Shown here: positions 14,891 through 22,283 of the stretch, in pieces
Numbering within the stretch: position 1 is the stretch's first letter
Layout: each line of letters opens with the position of its first letter
Source of the DNA: JAAYBG01 sp964411675
Lineage (GTDB): Bacteria; Bacillota_I; Bacilli_A; ML615J-28; CAG-698
NCBI GenBank assembly: GCA_964411675.1
Contig: CAYPLR010000027.1
Location: 1-22,283 of the forward strand
Length of the DNA: 22,283 nt
Reading direction: 5' to 3'
The notes under the pieces: generated by a model
Databases searched by the model: none
Seen by the model: only the letters and a program-made list of their open reading frames with translations
What the model was told of the DNA's origin: nothing
Translations under genes and position numbers: made by a program

Positions 14891-16951
14891 TTATTTTTCT
14901 TTCTTATATTCTTCAATTATTTTCTTAATTAGCATTTCAGGAACTTCATCGTAACGAATAAACTTACGAGTGAAACGTCCGCTTGCTTGAGTCATTGCTT
15001 TTAAGTCAGTTGCATACTTAACAATTTCTACTTCAGGAACTTCAGCAATAATTGTTTGCATACCATGACCTTGTTCCATACCTAAAACACGTCCACGTCT
15101 TTTTGTCATATCACCCATGATATCACCAACGAATTCGTCTTTTACCGTAACGCTGACTTCGCAAATTGGTTCTAGAATGGTTGGTTTGATCTTATCAATT
15201 GCATTTTTAAATGCTAATCCAGCAGCTAATTTAAATGAAATTTCATTGGAATCTACTGGATGATAAGAGCCATAGTACAATGTTGCTTTGATTCCAATTA
15301 CTGGGAATCCCGCTAATGGTCCATGTTCTAATGTTTCAATTAGTCCTTTTTCAACAGCTGGGAAATAGTTTTTTGGAACAGCGCCACCAACAACTTCTTC
15401 AGCAAAGATAAAATCTTCTTTACATGGTTCAAATCGAATCCATACATCACCAAATTGTCCAGCACCACCTGATTGCTTTTTATGACGACCTTGAGCTTCT
15501 CCTTTGGCCTTAATTGTTTCACGATAAACAATCTTTGGATCAGAAGTATCAATCTCAACCTTAAACATATTTTTCATCTTTTCTAAGATGTAGCCAATAT
15601 GAGTCATTCCTTGACCACCAATTAATTGTTGTGCTGTTTCTGGATTTCTTACAATTTCAAATGTTTCATCTTCTAGTTTTAATTTTTGTAATGAACCAGA
15701 TAATTTATCTTCATCATTCTTATTCTTTGGTTGAATAGCTACATAAATAACAGGAGTAGCATGTTCATTTTTTGGATAAACAATTGGATCCTTCTTATCA
15801 CAGAATGTAAGACCATTATAAAATTCTGATACTTTTGCAACACAAGCAATATCTCCTGCACTAACAGAATCAATTGGTAATTGTGTTTTTCCCATAACAG
15901 TAAATAATTGAGCAATTTTCACTACACTTCCTGTAGATGGTACAAAGACTTCTTGTCCTACTTTTAATGAACCAGCATATAGTTTAAAGAAACTAATTGT
16001 GCCAATAAATGGGTCAATTGTAGTCTTGAAAACATAACCTGCAAGTGGAGCATTGTTGCTCATCTCTCTTGTTACTTTTCCGTTATTCATGTCAAAACCT
16101 TCTTTTAAAGGTCTTTCATTCGGAGCAGGTAAAAAATCAACAATCATATCTAGTAAAGCATCTACACCAACATTCTTTAAGCCTGCACCTACTAAAACAG
16201 GGAATAATTCAGATGCTGAAACTCCTACTTTTAATCCTTGACGAATTTCTTCAGCAGTTAATTCTTCACCACTGAAATATTTTTCCATTAGTTCTTCTGT
16301 TGTCTCAGCAACTTTTTCAACTAATTGTCCATTTACTTCTTCTACTTTTGCTGTTAAAACAGAAGGAATAGGTCCTTCTTTACAATCTGTTCCATTAAAC
16401 AAAACTGCTTTCTTGTTTAATAAGTTAATAAATCCACCAAAATTATTCATTTCACCAATAGGCCAAGTAAATGCAGCAGCATTCTTACTTAATTTATTTG
16501 TAATTGAATCCATAACTTCAGCAAATTTAACATTTTCTTTATCCATCTTATTAACAAAAATGATTGTTGGGATTTTACGTTTACTTAGTTCTTCCCATAC
16601 TCTTTCTGTACCAACTTCAACGCCTTTAGTAGCATCAATTAATACTAATGCACCATCGGTAGCAGATAGAACATTGCTAATATCTCCAATAAACTCTTCT
16701 GATCCTGGAGTGTCAATGAAATTAATTTTATTGTCTTTCCACTCACATGGTAACAAAGAAGATATCAAAGTTGTTTGTCGGTTTTGTTCTTCAATGGAAT
16801 AATCACCAACAGTAGTTTTACGCTCTACTTCACCTTTTTTATCGATAGCTTTTGCAGCAAAAAGTAAAGCTTCGCCCATGCTTGTCTTACCACTTCCCAT
16901 ATGACCAAGCACAGTAACATTTCTAATATTGCTTGTTTTATATTCTTTCAT
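14891..16951 (-). CDS. Elongation factor G-like GTPase (EF-G paralogue)
   Basis: A 686-residue translational GTPase with the full EF-G layout: G domain with P-loop GHMGSGKT (16-23), NKMD at 134-137, then domains II, III, IV and V. Domain IV includes GRHKKQSGGAGQFGDV and YHPVDSNEISFKLA. It differs from housekeeping EF-G in the switch regions. The RGITI motif is replaced by RQTTLIS (59-65), and DTPGH by DTPGS (80-84), so the catalytic His equivalent to EF-Tu His84 is Ser. This matches the secondary EF-G-like group seen in Gram-positive bacteria rather than FusA, and it lacks the usual str operon neighbours (rpsL, rpsG, tuf). It may act in ribosome rescue or stress, or hydrolyse GTP slowly; that is inference. 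AGGAGG precedes the ATG by 8 bases. Confidence 0.9.
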   Translation of the reverse strand: MKEYKTSNIRNVTVLGHMGSGKTSMGEALLFAAKAIDKKGEVERKTTVGDYSIEEQNRQTTLISSLLPCEWKDNKINFIDTPGSEEFIGDISNVLSATDGALVLIDATKGVEVGTERVWEELSKRKIPTIIFVNKMDKENVKFAEVMDSITNKLSKNAAAFTWPIGEMNNFGGFINLLNKKAVLFNGTDCKEGPIPSVLTAKVEEVNGQLVEKVAETTEELMEKYFSGEELTAEEIRQGLKVGVSASELFPVLVGAGLKNVGVDALLDMIVDFLPAPNERPLKEGFDMNNGKVTREMSNNAPLAGYVFKTTIDPFIGTISFFKLYAGSLKVGQEVFVPSTGSVVKIAQLFTVMGKTQLPIDSVSAGDIACVAKVSEFYNGLTFCDKKDPIVYPKNEHATPVIYVAIQPKNKNDEDKLSGSLQKLKLEDETFEIVRNPETAQQLIGGQGMTHIGYILEKMKNMFKVEIDTSDPKIVYRETIKAKGEAQGRHKKQSGGAGQFGDVWIRFEPCKEDFIFAEEVVGGAVPKNYFPAVEKGLIETLEHGPLAGFPVIGIKATLYYGSYHPVDSNEISFKLAAGLAFKNAIDKIKPTILEPICEVSVTVKDEFVGDIMGDMTKRRGRVLGMEQGHGMQTIIAEVPEVEIVKYATDLKAMTQASGRFTRKFIRYDEVPEMLIKKIIEEYKKEK

Positions 16952-16994
16952 TAATTATACCTCCTATAAAAGAAAACGTATTCGCACTATTATT

Positions 16995-17022
16995 ATTATA
17001 CTATAATATTTGTTTTTTTCAA
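16995..17022 (-). promoter_or_regulatory. Promoter of the EF-G-like gene
   Basis: TTGAAA (17017-17022) and TATAAT (16995-17000) with a 16-base spacer on the minus strand, giving a short leader of roughly 37 bases with a strong AGGAGG. Confidence 0.8.
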
Positions 17023-17061
17023 AAGGTTTTTTTATTTATTTTATCATATTCTAATTAAAAC

Positions 17062-17095
17062 AAAAAAAGAGCTAAGCTCTCTTGCTTAGTCTCTT
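17062..17095 (-). terminator. Terminator of the pot operon, overlapping the potD end
   Basis: The arms AAGAG+CTAAGC and GCTTAG+CTCTT form an 11-pair stem with one bulged base and a 6-base loop (17067-17095). In the minus direction it is followed by a T run (17062-17066). The stem includes the last codons and the TAG stop (17072-17074) of potD. Confidence 0.88.
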
Positions 17096-18499
17096 GTTTC
17101 TAACTTTTTTTGATTTGTTACTAAGGATATAAACAACGACTCCACCAGCGATAATAACACCAATGGCTATTATAATCCAAATAGAAACAACACTTCCTTT
17201 GACTCTTTGCCACATTTCTAATACTGCTTCATTACGGTCACCAAAATCTTCCATTACACCACAACGTGCAATAATGGTTTCATCTGGATATTGAGCATCA
17301 AATTGACGTCCTCTTTCATTAATCTTTACGATTGCTTTTCCATCAGTCAATTTTTCATTGGATAATGTTCCTTCAAAAAAGTAGCTTAAATCTACTTCTT
17401 CGCCTTCTTCATCTCCATACCACTCAATGATTTGATCAAAGATAGCATCCCCTGCGATTGCAGAAGTATATCCAATTTTATTCATGTTCTTAACAGCAAC
17501 TTCTGGTGATGATAGATAATTAATGAAATCAGAAGCCAGTTCAACGTTGGCTCCCTTTGGCATAACCCAACCATCAAACCATACATTGCTTCCTTCTTCG
17601 GGAACAATATAGTTTAACTCCATATCATTTTCTTCTTCAGCTGTGTCCATTGCATAAACAGCATCGCCACTCCAAGCAAAATTGATATCAATTTTCCCAG
17701 TAACAATGTCTTTTTTACCACTATCTACTTCAAATCCATAAATATTTTCTTTCATGAGATTCAATGCTTCTTCTACTTTTACTAGAGTTTCTGAATCTGT
17801 TCTATTCATAATCGCCGTTACTTGGTTTTGGTAAGTATGAGCATCAATGTTACCTGCTATATAGTCACTAGACAGTTGATCTAGTTCTTCTTTATAGACA
17901 TAAAACACACCGATGATATAAGTGTCTCGAACACTATTTTTTGTTGTTGCTCTATTTTTATATGCTTCATTCCATAAGACAGTCCAACTACTAATATCTT
18001 CTTGACTTACTTTTTCAGGATTATAAATGAATCCCATTGTCCCCCACATATATCCAACAGCATAATCTTCCCAACCATTTTCACTAAATAAATTCTTTAA
18101 ATAAGGAGAAGCATAGATTTGATAATTAGGGATTTGATCTAAATCTATCTTTTCTAGTAGATTTTCTCTAATCATTTTTTGAATCATATAATCAGATGGA
18201 CAAACCAAATCATAAGTTGTCTTGCCTGTTTTTAGTGTGTTTAGCATTAATTCATTGGTTTCAAACATATCATAGACAACAGTGACTGGTTTTCCTGTTC
18301 TTGCTTCATAATCAGTTGCCCATTCTTCCATAACAGAAGGTCCTACTTTATTACCATCTTCGTCTTTACCATCTTCAATATATTCATACCAATTATATAC
18401 TCGTAACGTTAGTGTTTCTTCTTCAGCCTGTATTGTTGGCTGTGCTAATAAAAAAACTGTCATTATCATTACAAATAAGGAAAGAATTGTTTTTCTCAT
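17072..18499 (-). CDS. potD: Spermidine/putrescine-binding protein, C-terminally membrane anchored
   Basis: A 475-residue extracytoplasmic binding protein that delivers polyamines to PotABC. It has a Sec signal peptide (MRKTILSL, cleavage probably after IQA at 25) but no lipobox Cys. YNWYEYI (35-41) matches the PotD ligand loop, and FAWSGDAVYAM and NVWFDGWVMP supply the aromatic and W-x-D residues that grip the polyamine in the family. It is longer than usual (about 350) because of acidic insertions and a C-terminal extension carrying a 23-residue membrane helix (437-459) and a basic tail, which would anchor the protein with its binding domain outside. It starts directly after the potC stop codon, with SD AAAGGA. 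The exact polyamine is not determined. Confidence 0.92.
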   Translation of the reverse strand: MRKTILSLFVMIMTVFLLAQPTIQAEEETLTLRVYNWYEYIEDGKDEDGNKVGPSVMEEWATDYEARTGKPVTVVYDMFETNELMLNTLKTGKTTYDLVCPSDYMIQKMIRENLLEKIDLDQIPNYQIYASPYLKNLFSENGWEDYAVGYMWGTMGFIYNPEKVSQEDISSWTVLWNEAYKNRATTKNSVRDTYIIGVFYVYKEELDQLSSDYIAGNIDAHTYQNQVTAIMNRTDSETLVKVEEALNLMKENIYGFEVDSGKKDIVTGKIDINFAWSGDAVYAMDTAEEENDMELNYIVPEEGSNVWFDGWVMPKGANVELASDFINYLSSPEVAVKNMNKIGYTSAIAGDAIFDQIIEWYGDEEGEEVDLSYFFEGTLSNEKLTDGKAIVKINERGRQFDAQYPDETIIARCGVMEDFGDRNEAVLEMWQRVKGSVVSIWIIIAIGVIIAGGVVVYILSNKSKKVRNKRLSKRA

Positions 18500-19297
18500 T
18501 TATATATGTTCCTTTCTAATTCCATTATTAATTTTTGTCCTTGCATTAACAAGTATCAAACCAATTAGAATCACAATGAAAATAATCGTTGATAAGGCTC
18601 TTAATGCAGGAGGCAACGCTCCTTTTCGCGCAGTGGCACCATAAACATAAGTGCTTAGTGTTTGAAATGAATTATTGCGAGTAAAAGCTGTAATTATATA
18701 ATCATCTAATGATAACGTGATTGCTAGAATAAATCCTGAAAATACTCCTGGAACAATCTCTGGCATAATCACTTTCCATAGTGCTGTATTTGGTGTTGCT
18801 CCTAAATCAAGAGCTGCTTCATAAATGCTGGGATCCATTTGTTTTAGTTTTGGAGTTACACTTAACACTACAAAAGGAATGGTAAGAACAACATGTCCTA
18901 TTAATAAAGTGATGAAATTGAATTCTACTCCAACAAAAACAAATAAAATGGTTAACGATAGGGCGGTTACAATTTCTGCATTCAATACAGGAATTTGTGA
19001 AATAGCTTCCATACTCTTTTTTACTTTCTTTCCACTATAAAAAATTCCGATTGCTCCCAATGTTCCTAAGATCGTTGCCACGATGCTTGAAGCGATTGCT
19101 ACCATTAATGTATTGTATAAAGCTTCCATAATATCTTTGTTTCTAAACATTAAATGATACAATTCAAAAGAAAATCCATTCCATGTCCCAATATTTTGTG
19201 TGTTAGTGAAACTAAAAATAGCCAACACAATTAATGGTGCATACATAAAAAGCAACATAATCACGATATAGACTTTTGCTAGTACTTTTTTTACCAT
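18500..19297 (-). CDS. potC: Polyamine ABC importer permease PotC
   Basis: A 265-residue membrane permease with six predicted helices and the ATPase-contact EAA loop EAALDLGATPNTALWKVIMPEIVPG. The motif DDYIITAFTRNNSFQTLSTYVYG near the end is typical of PotC. It pairs with PotB to form the channel. The ATG lies 7 bases inside the end of potB, with GAGGT at a good distance. Length is normal. Confidence 0.95.
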   Translation of the reverse strand: MVKKVLAKVYIVIMLLFMYAPLIVLAIFSFTNTQNIGTWNGFSFELYHLMFRNKDIMEALYNTLMVAIASSIVATILGTLGAIGIFYSGKKVKKSMEAISQIPVLNAEIVTALSLTILFVFVGVEFNFITLLIGHVVLTIPFVVLSVTPKLKQMDPSIYEAALDLGATPNTALWKVIMPEIVPGVFSGFILAITLSLDDYIITAFTRNNSFQTLSTYVYGATARKGALPPALRALSTIIFIVILIGLILVNARTKINNGIRKEHI

Positions 19298-20088
19298 AAA
19301 CTACCTCGTACATTTTCCTGCTTTTGAACGTTCTTGGTTAATAACATGGTAATACCAATGATGATTAACATAATCAAGGCAATCAAACTACCATTGTGCC
19401 ATTGTCCTTGTTCAAAATTTAATTGAATGGTATTACCAATTAATTGAATTTTATTTTCTCCCATAACATCACTAATAACAAAGGATGACATGGTTGGCAT
19501 AAAAACCATCGTCGCAGCACTGATTACTCCTGGCATAGTCATAGGAATGATAGTCTTTACAAAAGTTTGTGACTTGTTCGCTCCTAAATCATAAGAAGCT
19601 TCAATTAAATTCTTATCCATTTTCAACATCGTTGTATATAGAGGTAAAATAGTAAATGGTAAGTAATTATATACCATACCAATCATGGTTGCTAGGTATG
19701 GGTATTCCCCTCCATTAATTCCTATCCAATATAATAAATCTCTTGTGGCTGCAATTCGTAGTACAAAGTTAATCCACATCGGCATAACGAAAAGCATAAC
19801 AATGACTTTGCTATTATTATATTGTTTATTACTTAAAATCATGGCAACAGGATAACCCAATAACAAACAAAGAGCAGTATTACCGAAACCAATCAAGGCA
19901 CTCACTAATAAAACACTAAGTTTGGTATTATCACTAAAGAAAGCAACAAAGTTATTGAATGTTAATTTACCATCATTGTCAGTAAAAGCATAATATATAA
20001 TTAATAACAATGGAAAGACAACGAAAAACAGTAAAAATAATGCATAGGGCAAGGTTAGTTGTTTGCGAGAAAATCTAATCCTTGGCAT
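19291..20088 (-). CDS. potB: Polyamine ABC importer permease PotB
   Basis: A 265-residue permease with about six membrane helices. It has the EAA loop EASYDLGANKSQTFVKTIIPMTMPG and the PotB-like segment FVISDVMGENKIQLIGNTI. It forms the translocation pore with PotC and contacts PotA. It overlaps the end of potA by 14 bases and the start of potC by 7, so the operon is tightly coupled. Length is close to the family norm (about 275). Confidence 0.95.
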   Translation of the reverse strand: MPRIRFSRKQLTLPYALFLLFFVVFPLLLIIYYAFTDNDGKLTFNNFVAFFSDNTKLSVLLVSALIGFGNTALCLLLGYPVAMILSNKQYNNSKVIVMLFVMPMWINFVLRIAATRDLLYWIGINGGEYPYLATMIGMVYNYLPFTILPLYTTMLKMDKNLIEASYDLGANKSQTFVKTIIPMTMPGVISAATMVFMPTMSSFVISDVMGENKIQLIGNTIQLNFEQGQWHNGSLIALIMLIIIGITMLLTKNVQKQENVRGSLW

Positions 20089-21589
20089 AGTTTTTCGCCT
20101 CTTGTTTTAAAGTCATTTTAATATTTTCCGGAAGAATGACGAGACTAACTGTATCAAATTCATTCCATAGATATTCAGTATCAATCACAAAATCATCATT
20201 ATTTTCTGTTCTAACAATAATTTGATAATGGTCACCTTTATAAATAATGGAAACAATTTGACCTACCACATTCCCTTCTTCTTCGTTATCACTAATATCA
20301 ATGTCTTTTAATCCTACTTCTACTTTTACATCCGCATCGGTTAAGTCATAAACGACTCCTTTAGAGTCAACTAAATATCCATCTTCATCAAGAATAGAAT
20401 TAGGAATTAGTTGTGTTACATCACATTCAAATTCTCCCTCAGCAAAAACAACCTTGTTGTTTTTATTAATATAGCCTTCATAAACGTTGCTAACAAAATC
20501 CTTTTTCATAATATGAATATCAAATGGCTTTATATACATACTCATGGTTTGATTAATGCCATATTCCTTTGTATCATGAATCACCACTTCATTTTTACCA
20601 ACCATCATGATATATTCATAATAAACACCTTTAAAAATTTTACTAACAAGTTTACCATTTACCATCCCAATGTCTTTTTCCATCAAGAAAATATCTTCTG
20701 GTCGAATAATCACATCCACTTTTTCATTTTTTTCAAAATCATCAACCATATCAAAAACATGATTAATGAATAGCACTTTCTTTTCATCAGTAATCGTACC
20801 ATTATACAAATTACTTTCTCCAATGAAATCTGCTACAAACGCATTTTTAGGTTCATTATAAATGTCAATAGGTGTTCCGATTTGTTGGATCATGCCATCA
20901 TTCATAACGACTATTGTGTCAGACATTGTTAAGGCTTCTTCTTGGTCATGAGTCACATAGATGAAAGTGATTCCCAATTTTTTATGCATCGCTTTTAACT
21001 CTAATTGCATTTCTTTTCTCATTTTTAAGTCTAATGCTCCTAGAGGTTCGTCTAGAAGAAGAATTTCTGGTTCGTTGACAATTGCTCTAGCGATAGCAAC
21101 ACGTTGCTGTTGTCCCCCTGATAAAGTGGAGATATCGCGTGATTCAAACTCTTCTAAGTCAACTATTTTTAGGGCTTTTGTTACTTTTTCATCGATTTCC
21201 TCAACTGTTAGTTTTCTTTCAATCTCAATGGTTTCCCCTTTTTTATTACTTATTTTTTCTTTTATTTTTTTCATTTTCAAGCCAAAAGCAACATTGTCAT
21301 AAACGTCATAATGAGGAAATAACGCATATCTCTGGAAAACAGTATTTACTGGTCTTTTAAAAGGAGGTAATAAAGTTATGTCTTGTCCATTTAACAATAT
21401 TTTTCCTGTTGTTGGAACTTCAAAACCAGCAATCATTCTTAAGGTTGTTGTTTTACCACAACCTGAGGGTCCTAAGAAAGTAATAAATTCCCCTTTCTTA
21501 ACGTATAAATTAAAATCATCAACGACAGTAGTACCATCAAATTGCTTAGACACACCGATTAATTCTATAATCACATTTTTCTTTTTCAT
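20075..21589 (-). CDS. potA: Polyamine ABC importer ATPase PotA, extended form
   Basis: A 504-residue ATPase that powers polyamine uptake. It shows Walker A GPSGCGKT (40-47), Q-loop VFQRYALFPHYDVYDNVAFG, signature LSGGQQQR (156-163), Walker B LLLDEP (177-182) and the switch His at 214. It is over 100 residues longer than typical PotA (about 370). About 25 charged residues are inserted at 107-131 between Q-loop and signature, and the C-terminal regulatory part holds a TOBE-like segment (VIIRPEDIFL) plus a second copy (GNVVGQIVSIIYKGDHYQIIV, then VILPENIKM). The start ATG has AAGGA 8 bases upstream, 14 bases after the regulator gene. Confidence 0.94.
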   Translation of the reverse strand: MKKKNVIIELIGVSKQFDGTTVVDDFNLYVKKGEFITFLGPSGCGKTTTLRMIAGFEVPTTGKILLNGQDITLLPPFKRPVNTVFQRYALFPHYDVYDNVAFGLKMKKIKEKISNKKGETIEIERKLTVEEIDEKVTKALKIVDLEEFESRDISTLSGGQQQRVAIARAIVNEPEILLLDEPLGALDLKMRKEMQLELKAMHKKLGITFIYVTHDQEEALTMSDTIVVMNDGMIQQIGTPIDIYNEPKNAFVADFIGESNLYNGTITDEKKVLFINHVFDMVDDFEKNEKVDVIIRPEDIFLMEKDIGMVNGKLVSKIFKGVYYEYIMMVGKNEVVIHDTKEYGINQTMSMYIKPFDIHIMKKDFVSNVYEGYINKNNKVVFAEGEFECDVTQLIPNSILDEDGYLVDSKGVVYDLTDADVKVEVGLKDIDISDNEEEGNVVGQIVSIIYKGDHYQIIVRTENNDDFVIDTEYLWNEFDTVSLVILPENIKMTLKQEAKNYAKD

Positions 21590-21603
21590 AGTATAATTCC
21601 TTC

Positions 21604-22140
21604 TTAAAAATTAGGGGGGCTTGTTACCCATATAATCTTTGCAATCTTCTTTGTTGCATTTTTAATAAAGTGGTTTTTGTCTGTTGTAAAGTAGAATGTT
21701 TCTCCTTTATGACAAACAATACTCTTTCCACCAATTATAATAATGATTTCACCATCTAAAACATAGCCAAATTCTTGTCCTTCATGAGGCATATCAATGG
21801 TTGTCTGACTATTAGCCGATAGTTCAAAAAGAATGGGTTCCATTTGATTTTTTTGGCTGTTTGGAACTAACCAAGTAATCCTATGATCCTTTTCTTCCTT
21901 AACAATATAGTCTTCATCTGTAAAGACTATTTTTTCATCATCATCATTGTCATTGAAGAATTCTTTGAGATTGGTTCCTAGTGCAACTAATATATCCGTT
22001 AATGTACTAATGGAAGGACTTGTTAGGTCATTTTCAATCTGTGATATATATCCTTTTGTTAACTCACAGCGATCAGCAAGCTCTTCTTGCGTGAGTTGAC
22101 ATAAGACACGTAATCTTTTTATCTTTATTCCGATATTCAT
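21604..22140 (-). CDS. XRE-family regulator with cupin domain, likely repressor of the pot operon
   Basis: A 178-residue DNA-binding regulator. The XRE helix-turn-helix lies at about 6-61 (LTQEELADRCELTKGYISQIE...PSISTLTDIL). A linker precedes a C-terminal cupin at about 105-175 (MPHEGQEFGYVLDGEI..GGKS..CHKGETFYF). This is the PuuR-like architecture that senses polyamines in relatives. Being the first gene of the potABCD operon makes polyamine control and autoregulation likely, but that is inference. SD GAGG lies 6 bases before the ATG. The leader contains repeated half-sites that could be its operators. Confidence 0.92.
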   Translation of the reverse strand: MNIGIKIKRLRVLCQLTQEELADRCELTKGYISQIENDLTSPSISTLTDILVALGTNLKEFFNDNDDDEKIVFTDEDYIVKEEKDHRITWLVPNSQKNQMEPILFELSANSQTTIDMPHEGQEFGYVLDGEIIIIIGGKSIVCHKGETFYFTTDKNHFIKNATKKIAKIIWVTSPPNF

Positions 22141-22157
22141 TTTGTTCCTCGTTTTCT

Positions 22158-22207
22158 ATTAAACTTTTAGTTTAATGTGTTTTATATAATTAAACTCAAT
22201 GTTTAGT
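22158..22207 (-). repeat. Three-copy inverted/direct repeat in the pot operon leader
   Basis: On the plus strand the 8-mer ATTAAACT occurs at 22158-22165, its exact inverse AGTTTAAT at 22169-22176, and ATTAAACT again at 22189-22196. The first two form a perfect 8-base palindrome with a 3-base centre. The third begins a weaker palindrome (TAAAC, 5 bases, GTTTA, 22191-22205). All lie between the predicted transcription start and the regulator start codon. They are candidate operators for the XRE regulator or arms of alternative RNA hairpins. Confidence 0.6.
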
Positions 22208-22228
22208 AAATATAAACAAAGCAAATAT

Positions 22229-22257
22229 ATTATATGGTTTACACCATTATTTGTCAA
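22229..22257 (-). promoter_or_regulatory. Consensus promoter of the regulator-potABCD operon
   Basis: A perfect TTGACA (22252-22257) and perfect TATAAT (22229-22234) with a 17-base spacer on the minus strand. The predicted start near 22222 gives a leader of about 80 bases. The spacer holds a short palindrome, ATGGT-TTAC-ACCAT (22234-22247). A fully consensus promoter suggests control by repression. Confidence 0.92.
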
Positions 22258-22283
22258 TACTTTTTCATAAAAAAATCCCCTTT

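Noticed and set aside
16045..16802. Several plus-strand frames inside the EF-G-like gene, one rich in Leu, Gln and His
   Set aside because: They overlap each other and a full-length conserved GTPase gene, and lack translation signals.
20411..20773. Plus-strand frame of 120 codons rich in Phe, Ile, Asn and His inside potA
   Set aside because: Composition is what results from reading AT-rich potA backwards. No Shine-Dalgarno or promoter was seen.
1..22283. Mycoplasma genetic code with UGA as Trp
   Set aside because: TGA is the natural stop of the ABC ATPase and the pseudouridine synthase, Trp is TGG throughout, and the Trp tRNA has anticodon CCA.
1..22283. CRISPR arrays, insertion sequences, prophage or defence genes
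   Set aside because: No spaced direct repeats, transposase or phage genes were seen. Intergenic gaps are all under 190 bases and are explained by promoters, terminators and leaders.

Overview
The window is AT-rich, densely packed bacterial DNA. It uses the standard bacterial code: TGA ends real genes (the ABC ATPase, the RluA-family synthase), Trp is TGG, and the only Trp tRNA seen reads CCA. Strong Shine-Dalgarno sites, consensus sigma-A promoters, low GC and the gene content point to a low-GC Gram-positive bacterium. A deep relative of the Mollicutes (Acholeplasma/Izemoplasma/Haloplasma type) or an Erysipelotrichia-like Bacillota fits best. This placement is inference; no rRNA is present. 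All genes except udk lie on the minus strand.

Layout, left to right. (1) 1-263: tRNA-His and tRNA-Trp behind one promoter, then the terminator of the next operon. (2) 275-2633: a two-gene ABC exporter (ATPase then permease). (3) 2642-5359: a large membrane-bound diguanylate cyclase (Cache sensor, PAS-like domains, GGDEF), divergent from (4) udk (5418-6119, plus strand), which ends in a terminator shared with the convergent gcv operon. (5) 6110-12708: a six-gene operon, transcribed lplA-gcvT-gcvH-gcvPA-gcvPB-lpd, encoding the complete glycine cleavage system plus the ligase that lipoylates GcvH. (6) 12728-14005: a single gene for a lipoprotein with two bacterial Ig-like (BIG2) domains. (7) 14011-17022: an EF-G-like GTPase followed by an RluA-family pseudouridine synthase. 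(8) 17062-22257: a polyamine uptake operon, transcribed from an XRE-cupin regulator into potA-potB-potC-potD.

How the genes work together. The gcv operon makes P (two subunits), H, T and L proteins and salvages lipoate, so glycine can feed one-carbon units to folate wherever lipoate is available. The pot operon is a complete ABC importer with a likely autoregulated promoter. Its binding protein appears anchored by a C-terminal membrane helix rather than a lipid, and its ATPase is unusually long.

Most of the window is orthodox metabolism and transport, and I did not find a clearly new multi-gene system. The points most worth checking are the three-segment repeat in the leader of the pot operon regulator, the C-terminally anchored PotD, a probably leaderless lplA transcript, the EF-G paralogue lacking the catalytic His, and the GGDEF protein without an inhibitory-site Arg.
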